This document shows positions 27,702 to 37,492 of a stretch of 64,000 nt of DNA, in pieces. The stretch is from an uncultured bacterium. Lineage in GTDB: Bacteria; Myxococcota_A; Bradymonadia; UBA7976; VGTA01. A program made the position numbers and the translations under genes. How positions within the stretch are numbered: the stretch's first letter is position 1; each line of letters starts with the position of its first letter. The notes under the pieces were generated by a model. That model searched no databases, had not been told where the DNA came from, and saw nothing but the letters and a program-made list of their open reading frames with translations. The stretch is from positions 1-64,000 of the forward strand of contig CALSSE010000015.1 in assembly GCA_943788935.1 (NCBI GenBank), read 5' to 3'.

Positions 27702-28054
27702 AAAGAAAAGTCCACGGAGGAAGTCAGTGTCTCTGCTTTCTATTAGTTTTCATTTAGCAGATGATAGAATGATGACCATCGGTTCAAGGTCTTTCTTAAT
27801 CAACAGCATCTTAGGAAGAACAGCATCTTAGGAAGAGTGTTATTAATTATTCTTGTGTTGGCGCCTTCTGATTGCATCGTTTTAGATTTTTTGCTGACTC
27901 AGGCACCACAAGAGAAGCGACGCTTAGACAAAATCTAAGTGATCATGTGATTCGGCGCTTTATCCTTGTGCAGTATGATTTTCTCAGAGCCTGATCTTCT
28001 CAGAGGAGAAGCATGACTAAACTGTTCACGCTAGGGTCGGTAGAGATCTGTCGA
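27702..28054. other. Intergenic region with a 17-bp duplication
   Basis: 353 bp between the IS4 element and the lipoprotein gene. ACAGCATCTTAGGAAGA occurs twice in tandem (27803-27819, 27820-27836). A short frame from the ATG at 28013, with a good AGAGGAG, runs antisense into the next gene and is probably chance. No gene is supported. Confidence 0.45.
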
Positions 28055-29803
28055 TTAATTTTGATGACAGAACTTACAGGGGGTATCGGCCCCATAGTCG
28101 ATAGGATCATTGTTGGGGTTATCATCGGCCCAGCGCTGAGCAAAGTCTTCAATCTGTTCGATTCTGTTTGTGAGCACCTCTTTGTATGACCAAGAGTCGT
28201 AACTAGGACTTAACTTGGCGTTATTATAAAGGATACGGCTGAGCTCTATGTCGCCATTTTTGAGGAACAGATCTCCAGAAGTAAGCCAAAAACCTTCATT
28301 AGAGTGAGGAGCGATCTCATTACTTAAGCAAGCTCGCCTCACCCACTCAGAGTCAACCAAGGTCAAGCCCTCGACGGAGGGGTTCTCTCGATCCACTTCC
28401 CCAAAACACAAATACATACTCTCAAAGACTGAGTCGAGAGCGACTTGATAGAGCGGATTTGTGGCCTCAAGACGCCCATGCATATTCATACCCCAGGTAA
28501 ATAAAACAACCTCGGGCCACTCGCTGACTCCTTGCTCAAGGAATGCCCAGCCTTGATCGATTAAGTCATCGTCACCGAGAGCTTCACCAGTCATCACATA
28601 AGCGGTACCGATAAAGGCTAAGACTCGACCATCTTCACCTCGAGCCTCAAGCGCTCTTTGACTCAAAGTGATCGCTTTAGTGCTCTCTTCGATATAATCC
28701 TCGGTGGGCCATTCTTCTTGTATCGCCGTCGAGAGGAGCCACGTGTTGGCGCCTAACCTAGAGAAGAGTAGCTGAAAGTTTTCAGGGTCATCCTCTAAAG
28801 CGATATCGAGAGCGGTGATCGCCTCATATACCCTCTCGATGTCACCGCTATGAAACGCTGACCACCACATCGCTTCTGCTCCTTCTTCAGGCGCAGGACG
28901 AGGTGGCGGGGCGATCGCGCGATCTGCATAGGCAGGAAACTCAGCGATCTGATGATCCTCCATCTCCATCGTTTGCTCAGTTATATCTAGTTCTTGACCG
29001 ATCTCTTCCTCCTCTAGTCGATCTAAGACCGCCGCACAAGTACTCCCCTCGTTGAGGGGATAAGCGACTACGGTATTAAGCGATAAGTCATCGATAGCTT
29101 GAGAGTTAATATTGAGCAGTAAAACCTCTTGCGAAGCGCCCATGATAACCTGTTCGGTTTCATCTTTCGTATGCCCTACCCACGTGTCTCCTTCGACTTC
29201 TCCGCTGAGTGTATCGACATATCGAATGAGGGTATAAATATTACCCTCGATGAGTCCTGATACTGTAAGGGTCACTCCGGGATGGCCGTCTTCATCTTGA
29301 TCCCACACCGCTGGGTCATCTGCCGACTCGGGGAGATCGTCACTCAGTGGACGATCAAGTCTCACTCCCAAAGCGAGACCTGATCGCTCTCTCTCCCATC
29401 TCCACTGAGCGTCCTGCTTTTGAACTCGTAGAGGGCTCTCAACGACGGGTATAAAAGAGACGAGCTCATTAGGGACAGAGGGAGCTGCGGGCCCCTCGCT
29501 GTTCATGGCGATGTCACAGAAGGTCTCCTCTGCTAAAAATACCCCATCGACTTCGCGTACTCTGAGAAGTTTTTTAGCGACTGAAGAAGAGCGAGTTAAG
29601 CCTACTACAGGTATCTCTTGTTCACTCGTGGTCATCACTCGTAGGGCATAGGTGCCCTCGAATATGATTTTGGCCTCCGCGAGTTCATCAGGGGTGAGGG
29701 TCATCTCGGTTGAGCTTGTTACAGGGTCATCATCACAAGCCACTAACAGAGTAAGAGAGAGCAGAACCATGAGTTGGCCTGTATAAAGTCTCTTGTGCAT
29801 CAT
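28055..29803 (-). CDS. TPR-like lipoprotein ending in a CxxCH heme-type motif
   Basis: I start at ATG 29803 (AAGGA just upstream), giving a lipoprotein signal ending LTLLVACDDD; a longer frame reaches 29887. The N-terminal half is beta-like with no family seen. The C-terminal half is helical and TPR-like (DIERVYEAITALDIALEDDP, STKAITLSQRALEARGEDGR, FLEQGVSEWPEV). The protein ends with DTPCKFCHQN, a CxxCH motif four residues from the end that could bind covalent heme c outside the cytoplasm. It lies seven bases after the carotenoid-oxygenase-like gene, so the two form one transcript and may share a redox or surface role. Confidence 0.7.
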   Translation of the reverse strand: MMHKRLYTGQLMVLLSLTLLVACDDDPVTSSTEMTLTPDELAEAKIIFEGTYALRVMTTSEQEIPVVGLTRSSSVAKKLLRVREVDGVFLAEETFCDIAMNSEGPAAPSVPNELVSFIPVVESPLRVQKQDAQWRWERERSGLALGVRLDRPLSDDLPESADDPAVWDQDEDGHPGVTLTVSGLIEGNIYTLIRYVDTLSGEVEGDTWVGHTKDETEQVIMGASQEVLLLNINSQAIDDLSLNTVVAYPLNEGSTCAAVLDRLEEEEIGQELDITEQTMEMEDHQIAEFPAYADRAIAPPPRPAPEEGAEAMWWSAFHSGDIERVYEAITALDIALEDDPENFQLLFSRLGANTWLLSTAIQEEWPTEDYIEESTKAITLSQRALEARGEDGRVLAFIGTAYVMTGEALGDDDLIDQGWAFLEQGVSEWPEVVLFTWGMNMHGRLEATNPLYQVALDSVFESMYLCFGEVDRENPSVEGLTLVDSEWVRRACLSNEIAPHSNEGFWLTSGDLFLKNGDIELSRILYNNAKLSPSYDSWSYKEVLTNRIEQIEDFAQRWADDNPNNDPIDYGADTPCKFCHQN

Positions 29804-29810
29804 CTTTTCC

Positions 29811-31676
29811 TTAAGGCTTGATAAAGAGAGAAGAGGCGAGCTCTCTCGCTTCTGGGGGTAAGTAGTGGAAACGCTCGACGAGCTCATCTACCGCAGAGAT
29901 CGAATAAAGAGCGGATGGTGGATCGATCGCTGGCAGCCAAGCGCTGTGTAGAGTGTGACCAAACCACAGCTCCTCATGTCTACATTTGGCGATCGGCCCC
30001 TCACTAATTTTATCCGCATTAAACACCCACAGCTCAGAGCCCTCTGGACCTTGCATAAAGGTCAAAATGACCCCTGAAGAGCTACCTAAGTTATGGTCTT
30101 CCGCGAGAGGCAAAAAGGTTGGAGAGAGAGGGATATAACCCTCCTCAAATAGATATTGATCGGTGATCGAGAGGGTCTCATGATCAATCTCCATCAAGCG
30201 ACAAGGCTGAGCAGACTGGGGGAGCTCATCGATCTCAATGGTTCGATGCTCTTGGTCTCTGTAGACCTCAGCGATACGAGCAGTGTAGAGATCAGGATGC
30301 CACCCTTGAGTGATCCACCATCCCTGCCCAAGTTGAGCCTTACTTTGAGTAGGGTCTTGAGTCCAGAGAGTCAGCCCCCACATTTCATCACCATGAAGAG
30401 ACCGCTCGAGGGTAATCTCTTGAGCCTCTTCGTTGATCTTATATTTTCCTAGCCATAAACGATCGGCTCCTGCAACAGGTAGACCTACATATCCGCTGTG
30501 TACTGGAGCGCCGTTGTGGGCGAGGGTGTCCTCAGCTCTGACCCACTCTGATGGGTCGGATGAACATTGATGAACCAGCAGTAATTCAATCCCCTCTTGA
30601 TCATCATAAGCGGCCAAAAAATGAGCTGCTTCGCTCGCGACTTCATACCGTTGGGCGACAGTGGACTCTCCATCACTTAGCTGATCTCGCGGGACAACCC
30701 AAATCGCAGTGGTCGGCAATTGGGGACGTGTGACATCTAAGCCGAAAAGTTGTTCGGGCTCTACGAGTACCGCGCTATCGATCAATATAATATAGCGCTC
30801 GGTGATCTGTAGCTGATGACAAGACATCTTCAAGATACAGTGACTCCCATCTTCATGGACCAAGGCGCTACGCTTCACCTGACCGTCATCACCCCACCAT
30901 AAAAGGTCAAAGAAGGGCTCGATATTTACGCCCTCAACCTCGGGGGCATAATTAACGCTAAAGACCTCTCTGGTACGTTCATCATAGGCAGGGTGAGCCG
31001 TACTCATGGATTGAGTGTGAAAACGTTGAGCATCGGTCAGAGGAGGTAACATCGGTCTCCACTCATCGAGAGCGCCAATCGGTGTAGTGAGCTCCAAGGT
31101 CTCAGGAGAGATCTCCCAAGGTCGACCGGCGTCATAAGTCGCCATGAGTCGACCATCAAAAGTGGGGACTGGTGAGGTGTTCAAAAAGTTTCGAGCTCCA
31201 AACGCACTTGACTCACGCATAAAAGCCCTATTTTGATAGGCATATTTTGTGTTCTGACTCGCCTCATCGAGTAGAGCGCATGGGGTGAGAACTCTTCGCG
31301 CTTTGAGTTCTACTTGGCCCTCATTGATCCCTATGCGTAAAAGCGCACCGTCCCCATTAAATATAGGGCTACCATCAGCCCAAGGGATCGGACCCATAAC
31401 GAACGCATAACCGAGCGCGGTGGGGAGCTGACCCTCATAAGGCTGGAGCTCTATATCCAAGGGACAATGGATACCTTGAGTGAGGCCTAAAAGCGCTGGT
31501 AAAACCTTGTCGTCAGAGCCCTCTTCTTCACCGATACGACCCTCTTCATGGTCTCCTCCACATCCTACAGCGAGTATCCCACAACTACCAGCGATCATCG
31601 TCAACACTCGGCGTCGACTAAACCGCAGGGGAGAAGAGGGAGACTTCTGACAATCACTGTTGGATGAGATGCTCAT
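29811..31676 (-). CDS. Carotenoid-oxygenase-family (RPE65-like) Tat lipoprotein
   Basis: Carotenoid cleavage oxygenases are seven-bladed propellers with an iron held by four His. The family signs here are FDGRLMATYDAGRPWEISPE and the AHPAYDERTREVFSVNY strand (first His), CHQLQITERYIILID (second), LLVHQC (third) and a late LHSAW-type His (fourth candidate). The N-terminus has SRRRVLTMIAG and a lipobox ending AVGCGGD, so the protein is exported by Tat and lipidated, which is odd because most relatives are cytoplasmic. Iron and substrate are not proven. Followed at seven bases by a CxxCH lipoprotein. Confidence 0.72.
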   Translation of the reverse strand: MSISSNSDCQKSPSSPLRFSRRRVLTMIAGSCGILAVGCGGDHEEGRIGEEEGSDDKVLPALLGLTQGIHCPLDIELQPYEGQLPTALGYAFVMGPIPWADGSPIFNGDGALLRIGINEGQVELKARRVLTPCALLDEASQNTKYAYQNRAFMRESSAFGARNFLNTSPVPTFDGRLMATYDAGRPWEISPETLELTTPIGALDEWRPMLPPLTDAQRFHTQSMSTAHPAYDERTREVFSVNYAPEVEGVNIEPFFDLLWWGDDGQVKRSALVHEDGSHCILKMSCHQLQITERYIILIDSAVLVEPEQLFGLDVTRPQLPTTAIWVVPRDQLSDGESTVAQRYEVASEAAHFLAAYDDQEGIELLLVHQCSSDPSEWVRAEDTLAHNGAPVHSGYVGLPVAGADRLWLGKYKINEEAQEITLERSLHGDEMWGLTLWTQDPTQSKAQLGQGWWITQGWHPDLYTARIAEVYRDQEHRTIEIDELPQSAQPCRLMEIDHETLSITDQYLFEEGYIPLSPTFLPLAEDHNLGSSSGVILTFMQGPEGSELWVFNADKISEGPIAKCRHEELWFGHTLHSAWLPAIDPPSALYSISAVDELVERFHYLPPEARELASSLFIKP

Positions 31677-31941
31677 AAAATACTTTACCTAACGATCGTT
31701 ATAAATAGTTTCACTAAGTAGATAGTGGACTTAATAGGCGTAGTCAATGATGAAATCACGTTGAGAGAGACTTACTTAGCTCAAGCAATCGCCCAGTTTT
31801 AAACCTAGCTGCCTGTTTAAATGGATGAAAAACCGAGAGTTAGGCTAAAGTTGAAACATTTCGAGTGAGCAGAGTGAGCATCTCTATCTCACAGATCGCT
31901 CTCATTCGATCAAGCAGAAGTCGCTATTTTTTAACTCTCTA

Positions 31942-32358
31942 TTACTGTTTCTCATCCATAGACTTATCAGGGTAGACCGGTCGCGGTCGCCCGTCTTCAT
32001 CGATCGCGACATAGTTAAACTGTGCCTCACAGACCCGCTCTCGATGCCCGGTCTCCCCGTCGAGATAGCCTTTGGTCCATACCTCCAGTTTGAGGCTCAT
32101 CGAAGTTCGCCCAATGCGAATACATTCTCCATAGCAACAGACGACGTCTCCTACATCAACAGGCTTCTTGAAGACAATCTCGCTCACCGATACAGTGACG
32201 ATCCTACCTCGTGAGATTTCTTTGGCTAAGATCCCTCCGGCCAAATCTAGTTGAGACATAATCCAACCTCCAAATATATCACCATTAGCGTTGGTATCAG
32301 CAGGCATCGCTAGGGTTCTTAATAAGAGGTCACCTCTTGGTTCTTGGGATATCGTCAT
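31942..32358 (-). CDS. yciA: Acyl-CoA thioesterase, YciA type
   Basis: A 138-residue hotdog-fold enzyme that hydrolyses acyl-CoA to free acid and CoA in the cytoplasm. Family motifs: MPADTNANGDIFGGWIMSQ near the N-terminus (the Asn/Asp of NANGDIFGGW are active-site residues), then SEIVFKKPVDVGDVVCCYGE. Length and layout match YciA exactly. Start ATG 32358 with GGAGG eight bases upstream. Divergent from the NHL lipoprotein gene, with a shared 158-bp region holding a palindrome. Confidence 0.93.
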   Translation of the reverse strand: MTISQEPRGDLLLRTLAMPADTNANGDIFGGWIMSQLDLAGGILAKEISRGRIVTVSVSEIVFKKPVDVGDVVCCYGECIRIGRTSMSLKLEVWTKGYLDGETGHRERVCEAQFNYVAIDEDGRPRPVYPDKSMDEKQ

Positions 32359-32449
32359 TGGAAAATCCTCCTCATCTTAAGTAAGTAGTGACTGAGGTTT
32401 ATACACCGACATCATACACAGGTTACATCATGAGACGTTAAAAACTATT

Positions 32450-32464
32450 TGCAAGTCACTTGCA
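32450..32464. promoter_or_regulatory. 15-bp palindrome TGCAAGT-C-ACTTGCA between divergent genes
   Basis: Perfect 7-base arms with a one-base centre, lying between yciA and the NHL lipoprotein gene. This is the form of an operator for a dimeric regulator that could act on either gene. Confidence 0.55.
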
Positions 32465-32516
32465 TAAGCGATATTTCAAGCTACTTATGTACTTTTGAGC
32501 GGAGTTTAAGATTAAG

Positions 32517-34772
32517 ATGTATTATGAATCAGCCAATGATGAGATCAAATGGAGACCATTAAGGTTGATGGTGACCACTCTTCTCTTCTTTGCTCTAGGA
32601 GCTATGGGAGCAGGGTGCGACTCATCCTCAACGACACCTTCTATAATGAGCTCTGCCGATATGAGTTCATTAGATCAGGGGAGTGAGTCTGACCAGTCTC
32701 TCGATGATCAAGGAATAGAAGAGCCCATAGAAGAAGACCCTCTACCTGCAGGTCCTCAGGGTCGTTTAGCAACCGGGATCATTGGACGTGGTCATTGGGA
32801 TGGAGTCGGTGACCAAGCTCGATTTGACGGTATGGTGTGCGCTACGATCGCCGATGATCAAGGCTCCCTCTACATTGCAGATGCTTTCTCAGGGACTGTA
32901 CGTAGCGTTGATCTTGAGACTAAAGAGGTGTCGACCCTTAGCGGGTTCCCCTATGAGTTTGCGGTCTTTGATGGCCCTATCGACCAAGCCCGCTTTGAGA
33001 GCCCTCGCGGCTGCGGTATCGCCCCTGAAGGCTTATTGATTGCTGATAGCGCGACCTTACGTTGGATTGATTTTAACGAGTCTACTGTGTCTACTTTGAC
33101 GGGTAGGGCTGGAGATGTTGGAGATCAAGACGGGGACTCTTCTGAGGCTCGCTTGGGATATTTAACTCATGACCTCATTTGGTCATTAAGCGGTGAATAT
33201 GCTCTATTGAGTGACCGCAGCAATGATCGTATTCGCCTCTTCGTTAAGCACACACAGACCCTGTATGCTCTTGGTCCCTTGAATGATGAAGATCGAGTAT
33301 TATCCCTTAATGGACCTGGAGGCTTAGACCTCACTGACGAGGGTGACCTATTGATCGCTGATACCTTTAATGGACGGGTTATCAGAGTTAACCTCAGCGC
33401 GCTTAATTTAGATGAACAATTAGCTCAGCAGAGAGAAGACGGCGATCAAACCAATGAGCTCCCCCTCGACTTAGACTCGCTCCAAGCCAGCGTCGTATGT
33501 AGTGGGTTATCAGACCCCCAAGGGATTACCACTGATGGTCAGAGAGCTTGGGTCGCTGGCTTTGAAGGTGAGCTCACAGAGATCGACTTGATGACCGGCG
33601 ACACCTTACCCTTAGCTCTTAATCTCCGTCAACATAAGGAGCCCCCATTAGGCGGTGCCTTCGCCTCTTTGGTCTTCAATCATAATCAATCGGTTATCTA
33701 TTATTTAGATATCAATACTGAGTCTATCCGTCAGATTGATCCTGAAACAGGTGTGGTTCAGACAATCGTAGGTCCTAAAGAGACCAGAGGCGATCGTGAT
33801 GGTGATCTTGACACTGCTCGTTTTGGTGTGCTCTATGATGTCGTCGCAACCGAGCGAGGATGGATAGTAGCCGACCCCGAATCGGGTAAAGTTAAAGAGA
33901 TTATCTTTGAAGAGGGTCAAGCGGGAGTTAACACGATCATTAGCGCTGCGCAAACCGTTGGCTCTTTACCTCTGCCTTCTGATCGACAGCAGGGTCAAGC
34001 ACCCGTCGCTTTAGCGTACGATCGCGCTCATAAGCACCTCTACATCGCTGATCTTAATGAGCATGTGATCCGTCGCTATGATGTAGAAACTCAAACCTTA
34101 GAGCTTATTATCGGAGAGGTTGAAGTGAGCGGAGGTCAAGATGGGATAGGTGTAGAGGCGCGTCTGAATCAACCTTTCGGTTTAGACTTCGCAGATGATG
34201 GCTTGCTCTATATCGCCGATGCCGGAAATCGAGCGATTCGTAGCTTCGATCCCGTTACCCAAGAGGTTCGGACAGTCGCTCAAGGAGAGAGAGAGCCTTT
34301 TGATGTCCTCAAGCACCAGAATGGAAATATATATGTAGTCGATGGGGTCACGCCGGCCCTCTTTAAGGTCGAAGGTAACGGCTTTGAACTTGTCATTGGG
34401 CATTTACAGGAAGCAGGTCCAGGGGACGGCCTAGATGCTAGGTTTGCTTCTCCTCTCTCTCTCACTCGTCATCCTCAAGGAGGAATATTGATCGCTGATG
34501 GAGAGAATCATCGCATACGCTTAGTTGATCTAGAGAACTCATCCGTCTCTACTTGGGTAGGGCAGTTTACACGTCATGGAGGCTGGGGACATCGTGACCC
34601 GCTCCCTTGGGAGGAGATTAGGCTTCAGTCTCCCAACGCGGTCGCCCTCTCACAGACTCAAGCGATCGTTTTGAGCGATACAGGGGTCATCTTGCTAGAA
34701 GATTCTACGCTCAGCTCAGGTGAGGTGAGCGACGAAGATAATGAAGATAACGAACAGAGTGGTGCAGAGTAG
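32517..34772 (+). CDS. NHL-repeat beta-propeller lipoprotein
   Basis: 751 residues. A lipoprotein signal (GAMGAGCDS) follows a slightly long N-terminus; ATG 32568 is an alternative start. A D/S/E-rich linker leads to repeated NHL-like blades, with units such as DGLLYIADAGNRAIRSFD, HKHLYIADLNEHVIRRYD and PQGGILIADGENHRIRLVD, each about 45-60 residues. At least six such blades fit one propeller or more. NHL propellers bind ligands or act as scaffolds; no catalytic motif is seen. Followed 11 bases later by a small lipoprotein gene, so they are co-transcribed. Confidence 0.8.
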   Translation: MYYESANDEIKWRPLRLMVTTLLFFALGAMGAGCDSSSTTPSIMSSADMSSLDQGSESDQSLDDQGIEEPIEEDPLPAGPQGRLATGIIGRGHWDGVGDQARFDGMVCATIADDQGSLYIADAFSGTVRSVDLETKEVSTLSGFPYEFAVFDGPIDQARFESPRGCGIAPEGLLIADSATLRWIDFNESTVSTLTGRAGDVGDQDGDSSEARLGYLTHDLIWSLSGEYALLSDRSNDRIRLFVKHTQTLYALGPLNDEDRVLSLNGPGGLDLTDEGDLLIADTFNGRVIRVNLSALNLDEQLAQQREDGDQTNELPLDLDSLQASVVCSGLSDPQGITTDGQRAWVAGFEGELTEIDLMTGDTLPLALNLRQHKEPPLGGAFASLVFNHNQSVIYYLDINTESIRQIDPETGVVQTIVGPKETRGDRDGDLDTARFGVLYDVVATERGWIVADPESGKVKEIIFEEGQAGVNTIISAAQTVGSLPLPSDRQQGQAPVALAYDRAHKHLYIADLNEHVIRRYDVETQTLELIIGEVEVSGGQDGIGVEARLNQPFGLDFADDGLLYIADAGNRAIRSFDPVTQEVRTVAQGEREPFDVLKHQNGNIYVVDGVTPALFKVEGNGFELVIGHLQEAGPGDGLDARFASPLSLTRHPQGGILIADGENHRIRLVDLENSSVSTWVGQFTRHGGWGHRDPLPWEEIRLQSPNAVALSQTQAIVLSDTGVILLEDSTLSSGEVSDEDNEDNEQSGAE

Positions 34773-34783
34773 GAGCTTTAAAG

Positions 34784-35440
34784 ATGTCATCTCGTATGCT
34801 TTTAACAATATATTATACAGCGATGGTGATGATATTTTGTGGATGTGATCACTCGCCAGAGTCAAATATGACCGATTTGACAGGCGGCTCGATGAGCGAC
34901 TCGATGGGTGGGTCGATGGGTGGCGCGACAGATGACTCGATGGGTGGCTTGATGGGTGGATCGATGGGTGGCTTGATGGGTGGATCGATGGGTGGCGCGA
35001 CAGATGACTCGATGGGCAATGTAGACTTTATCTCCTCACCTCACCTTCTTGTCGGTCGAGGCGCCGATCAGTTTATCCCTGTAGAGGAGGGTGAAGTGAG
35101 CACCTTACACAGAGGCTGTCAGGGGGCTCAGCACTTATGGGTTAGCTTGCGACTCCCGACTCACTCGCCGGATGCATATCAGCTTGAGCTGACTCTTATA
35201 GGTGATGATGGCGACCTACTTGCCCCTCCTTTTACCCTCGAAGAAGAGGAGTGGCTAGGGTACTCTGTCGAAGGTCAATCTCTACCTGGGAGTGAGATCA
35301 TTGGATTGACTCTTGTGATCTTCGACCCCATGGCGGTTGTTGGTCGAGAGGCGCTTGTTAAGACGCGTGTTCAGGTCGGTGATAGGGTCTTAGAGAGCCG
35401 AGTGAGGGTTGAGGTTCAATGGGGAGCGGATGCCTGCTAA
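34784..35440 (+). CDS. Small lipoprotein with Met-Gly-Gly linker repeats
   Basis: 218 residues: a lipoprotein signal ending IFCGCDHS, then a linker made of SMGG/LMGG/ATDDSMGG units encoded by a 12-bp tandem repeat, then a 140-residue beta-rich domain with one Cys pair (GCQG early, DAC at the end). The latter resembles a secreted Ig-like domain, not otherwise recognised. GGAG lies eight bases before the ATG. It follows the NHL protein by 11 bases. Confidence 0.72.
   Translation: MSSRMLLTIYYTAMVMIFCGCDHSPESNMTDLTGGSMSDSMGGSMGGATDDSMGGLMGGSMGGLMGGSMGGATDDSMGNVDFISSPHLLVGRGADQFIPVEEGEVSTLHRGCQGAQHLWVSLRLPTHSPDAYQLELTLIGDDGDLLAPPFTLEEEEWLGYSVEGQSLPGSEIIGLTLVIFDPMAVVGREALVKTRVQVGDRVLESRVRVEVQWGADAC
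34883..35017. repeat. 12-bp tandem repeat (TCGATGGGTGGC type)
   Basis: About ten degenerate in-frame units encode the Ser/Leu-Met-Gly-Gly linker, interrupted by two GCGACAGATGAC inserts. Length change would alter only linker length. Confidence 0.8.
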
Positions 35441-35555
35441 GAGCAGTTTTGCTATTCTCTATGAGTTCGAATTGTGTGAGTGGGCCTACTTTGATAGTTT
35501 ACTCTTCGATCAATCGTTGAATCTGTGATGACAGGCGCTTACCGAGGATTTACTT

Positions 35556-37001
35556 ATGAGTTCAAGTGATCAAAATAGTCTAGAACCTGTCACTCGTAGG
35601 TTACTCTTAAGAGGAGGGCTCGCTGGATTAGCGAGCACCATCGCCTATGGTCACTTGGTAGGATGTAGCTCGCCTGAGAGTGAAGAGGCCTCTCGACGAG
35701 AAGAGGACACCGTCACGCTCCCTCCCCTGCTCCAAGATCAAATGAGAGATCAAGGAGTGACCGACCAAAATGTCGAAGCTGATGAAGATCTAGGAGGTCT
35801 GATGAGTGCTGATGAGGGCTCATCAGCTGACCTAGATCAAGGGAGTGACCTAGAGAATGATCTTGGGGAGGGTATGCTCGATCAAGGAGTACAAGCGGAC
35901 TTCCCGCAACGGGACCTACCATCATCTCTTCAGCTGATATCGATGATCTCTACTGTCGGTCCACTCCTCTCCGCGGATGAGTATGGGCTTCGATTACCTG
36001 AAGGCTTTAGCGCACGAATCATCGCCCGCTCTGGGCAGGAGGTCTTAGGTGGAGGGCACCGTTGGCACCTCGCTCCCGATGGAGGAGCGACCTATCCCAC
36101 TGAGGATGGGGGTTGGATCTATGTCTCCAACTCTGAGATCAGTATTCTTGGAGGAGTGAGCGCTATAAGGTTTGATGCCCGTGGAGAGATCATTGATGCC
36201 TACCCTATTTTAGATAGAACCAACAAGAACTGTGCTGGGGGAGTAACCCCATGGCATACTTGGCTCTCCTGCGAAGAGATCGGGAGGGGCCGAGTGTTTG
36301 AATGTTCTCCTTGGGGAGATCAAGAAGCGATTTTGAGGTTAGCTCTGGGGGTATTCAAACATGAAGCGGTCGCTGTCGACTCGACCAATGGTCACCTGTA
36401 TCTGACCGAAGATGAAAGCGATGGAGGGTTCTATCGTTTTACGGCATCCCAAGAGAACGTATATGGTTTTCCTGACCTTAATGCCGGAGACTTGGAAATC
36501 GCTACGGTCTCAGCTACGGGTCAAGTGAGCTGGACCCTTCTCCCTGATCCACAATATACCGGAGAGACGCCGACACGTTACCAAGTACCTCATCTCACGC
36601 CTTTTAATGGTGGAGAGGGGATCTGGTTCCATGATGGCGTCGTCTATTTCTCGACTAAGGGTGATAATAAAGTGTGGGCATATAATACGCAGAGCGCTCA
36701 ACTTGACACCATCTATGATGGGAGAAGCAGCCTCACTGGGGTTGATAACCTCACAGTCTCTTGCTGTGGTGACGTTTTAGTTGCCGAGGATGGAGGGAGT
36801 ATGCAGATCGTAGTGATCTTACCAAATGGAGAGCTCAAGACTCTTGTCCAGATAGAAGGACAAGATGAATCTGAGGTCACAGGTCCTGCGTTTGATCCTA
36901 GCGGCACTCGGCTCTATTTCAGTTCACAGAGAGGTCCATCGGGACAAAGTATCGATGGGATTACATATGAAGTCACCGGACCATTTCATCGTTTAGCGTA
37001 G
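35556..37001 (+). CDS. PhoX-like (DUF839) Tat-exported lipoprotein
   Basis: PhoX proteins are calcium/iron alkaline phosphatases with a propeller fold, exported by Tat. Here RRLLLRGGLAG plus a lipobox (HLVGCSS) gives Tat export and lipidation. A long acidic linker with repeated DQG/DLG motifs follows. The domain begins at GLRLPEGFSARI and includes RWHLAPDGGATYP, CAGGVTPWHTWLSCEE, the ligand region FKHEAVAVD and YLTEDESDGGFYRF. This pattern matches DUF839. The CAGGxTPW / CEE / HE ... DE set is consistent with the metal ligands, but phosphatase activity is untested. Confidence 0.82.
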   Translation: MSSSDQNSLEPVTRRLLLRGGLAGLASTIAYGHLVGCSSPESEEASRREEDTVTLPPLLQDQMRDQGVTDQNVEADEDLGGLMSADEGSSADLDQGSDLENDLGEGMLDQGVQADFPQRDLPSSLQLISMISTVGPLLSADEYGLRLPEGFSARIIARSGQEVLGGGHRWHLAPDGGATYPTEDGGWIYVSNSEISILGGVSAIRFDARGEIIDAYPILDRTNKNCAGGVTPWHTWLSCEEIGRGRVFECSPWGDQEAILRLALGVFKHEAVAVDSTNGHLYLTEDESDGGFYRFTASQENVYGFPDLNAGDLEIATVSATGQVSWTLLPDPQYTGETPTRYQVPHLTPFNGGEGIWFHDGVVYFSTKGDNKVWAYNTQSAQLDTIYDGRSSLTGVDNLTVSCCGDVLVAEDGGSMQIVVILPNGELKTLVQIEGQDESEVTGPAFDPSGTRLYFSSQRGPSGQSIDGITYEVTGPFHRLA

Positions 37002-37492
37002 CAGATCGAATACAGAATATAGTTTATTTCTAAACATAGAGATTGAGGGAGTGAGTGTCTCATATCAATCTGGCTCATTATCTCTGGCTCTGTCTTAAAT
37101 ACACGATTGGAGCCTCTCTCATCTAGAGCCTTGGTTACTCTGATGACTCAGTATAGGTCTTTAGCTCCTCTGGAGAACCTTGAGACTCTAACTCAAACTT
37201 TAGCGATACCATTGAAGGTCTCATGGACTATTATGTGACCTATTCAGCACACTTTAGAGCTGAGAGAGTCACAATAGAGGTTTAAGGCGCTACCTGTTAG
37301 TGGATTCATTTACATATATTTTGGCGAATATTCAGCGAGAGTGAGCTGATGTATTCGCTTATCCTTCGCTTGGTTTTCTCTGTTATCATGTGGAGAATAG
37401 ACTCTGATTGAGATAATTATATGATTGGTATGTAGTTTGCTCACTAAATGGCTAACTAATCTAAATAGCAGGCTCTTGAAAGCGAGACACAT
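37002..37492. other. Intergenic region (491 bp)
   Basis: AT-rich DNA between the PhoX-like gene and the next lipoprotein. No supported gene, RNA or strong hairpin was seen. Confidence 0.35.

Noticed and set aside
28013..28201. Small plus-strand frame with a good AGAGGAG site
   Set aside because: Most of it is antisense to the TPR lipoprotein 3' end; no family and no independent support.
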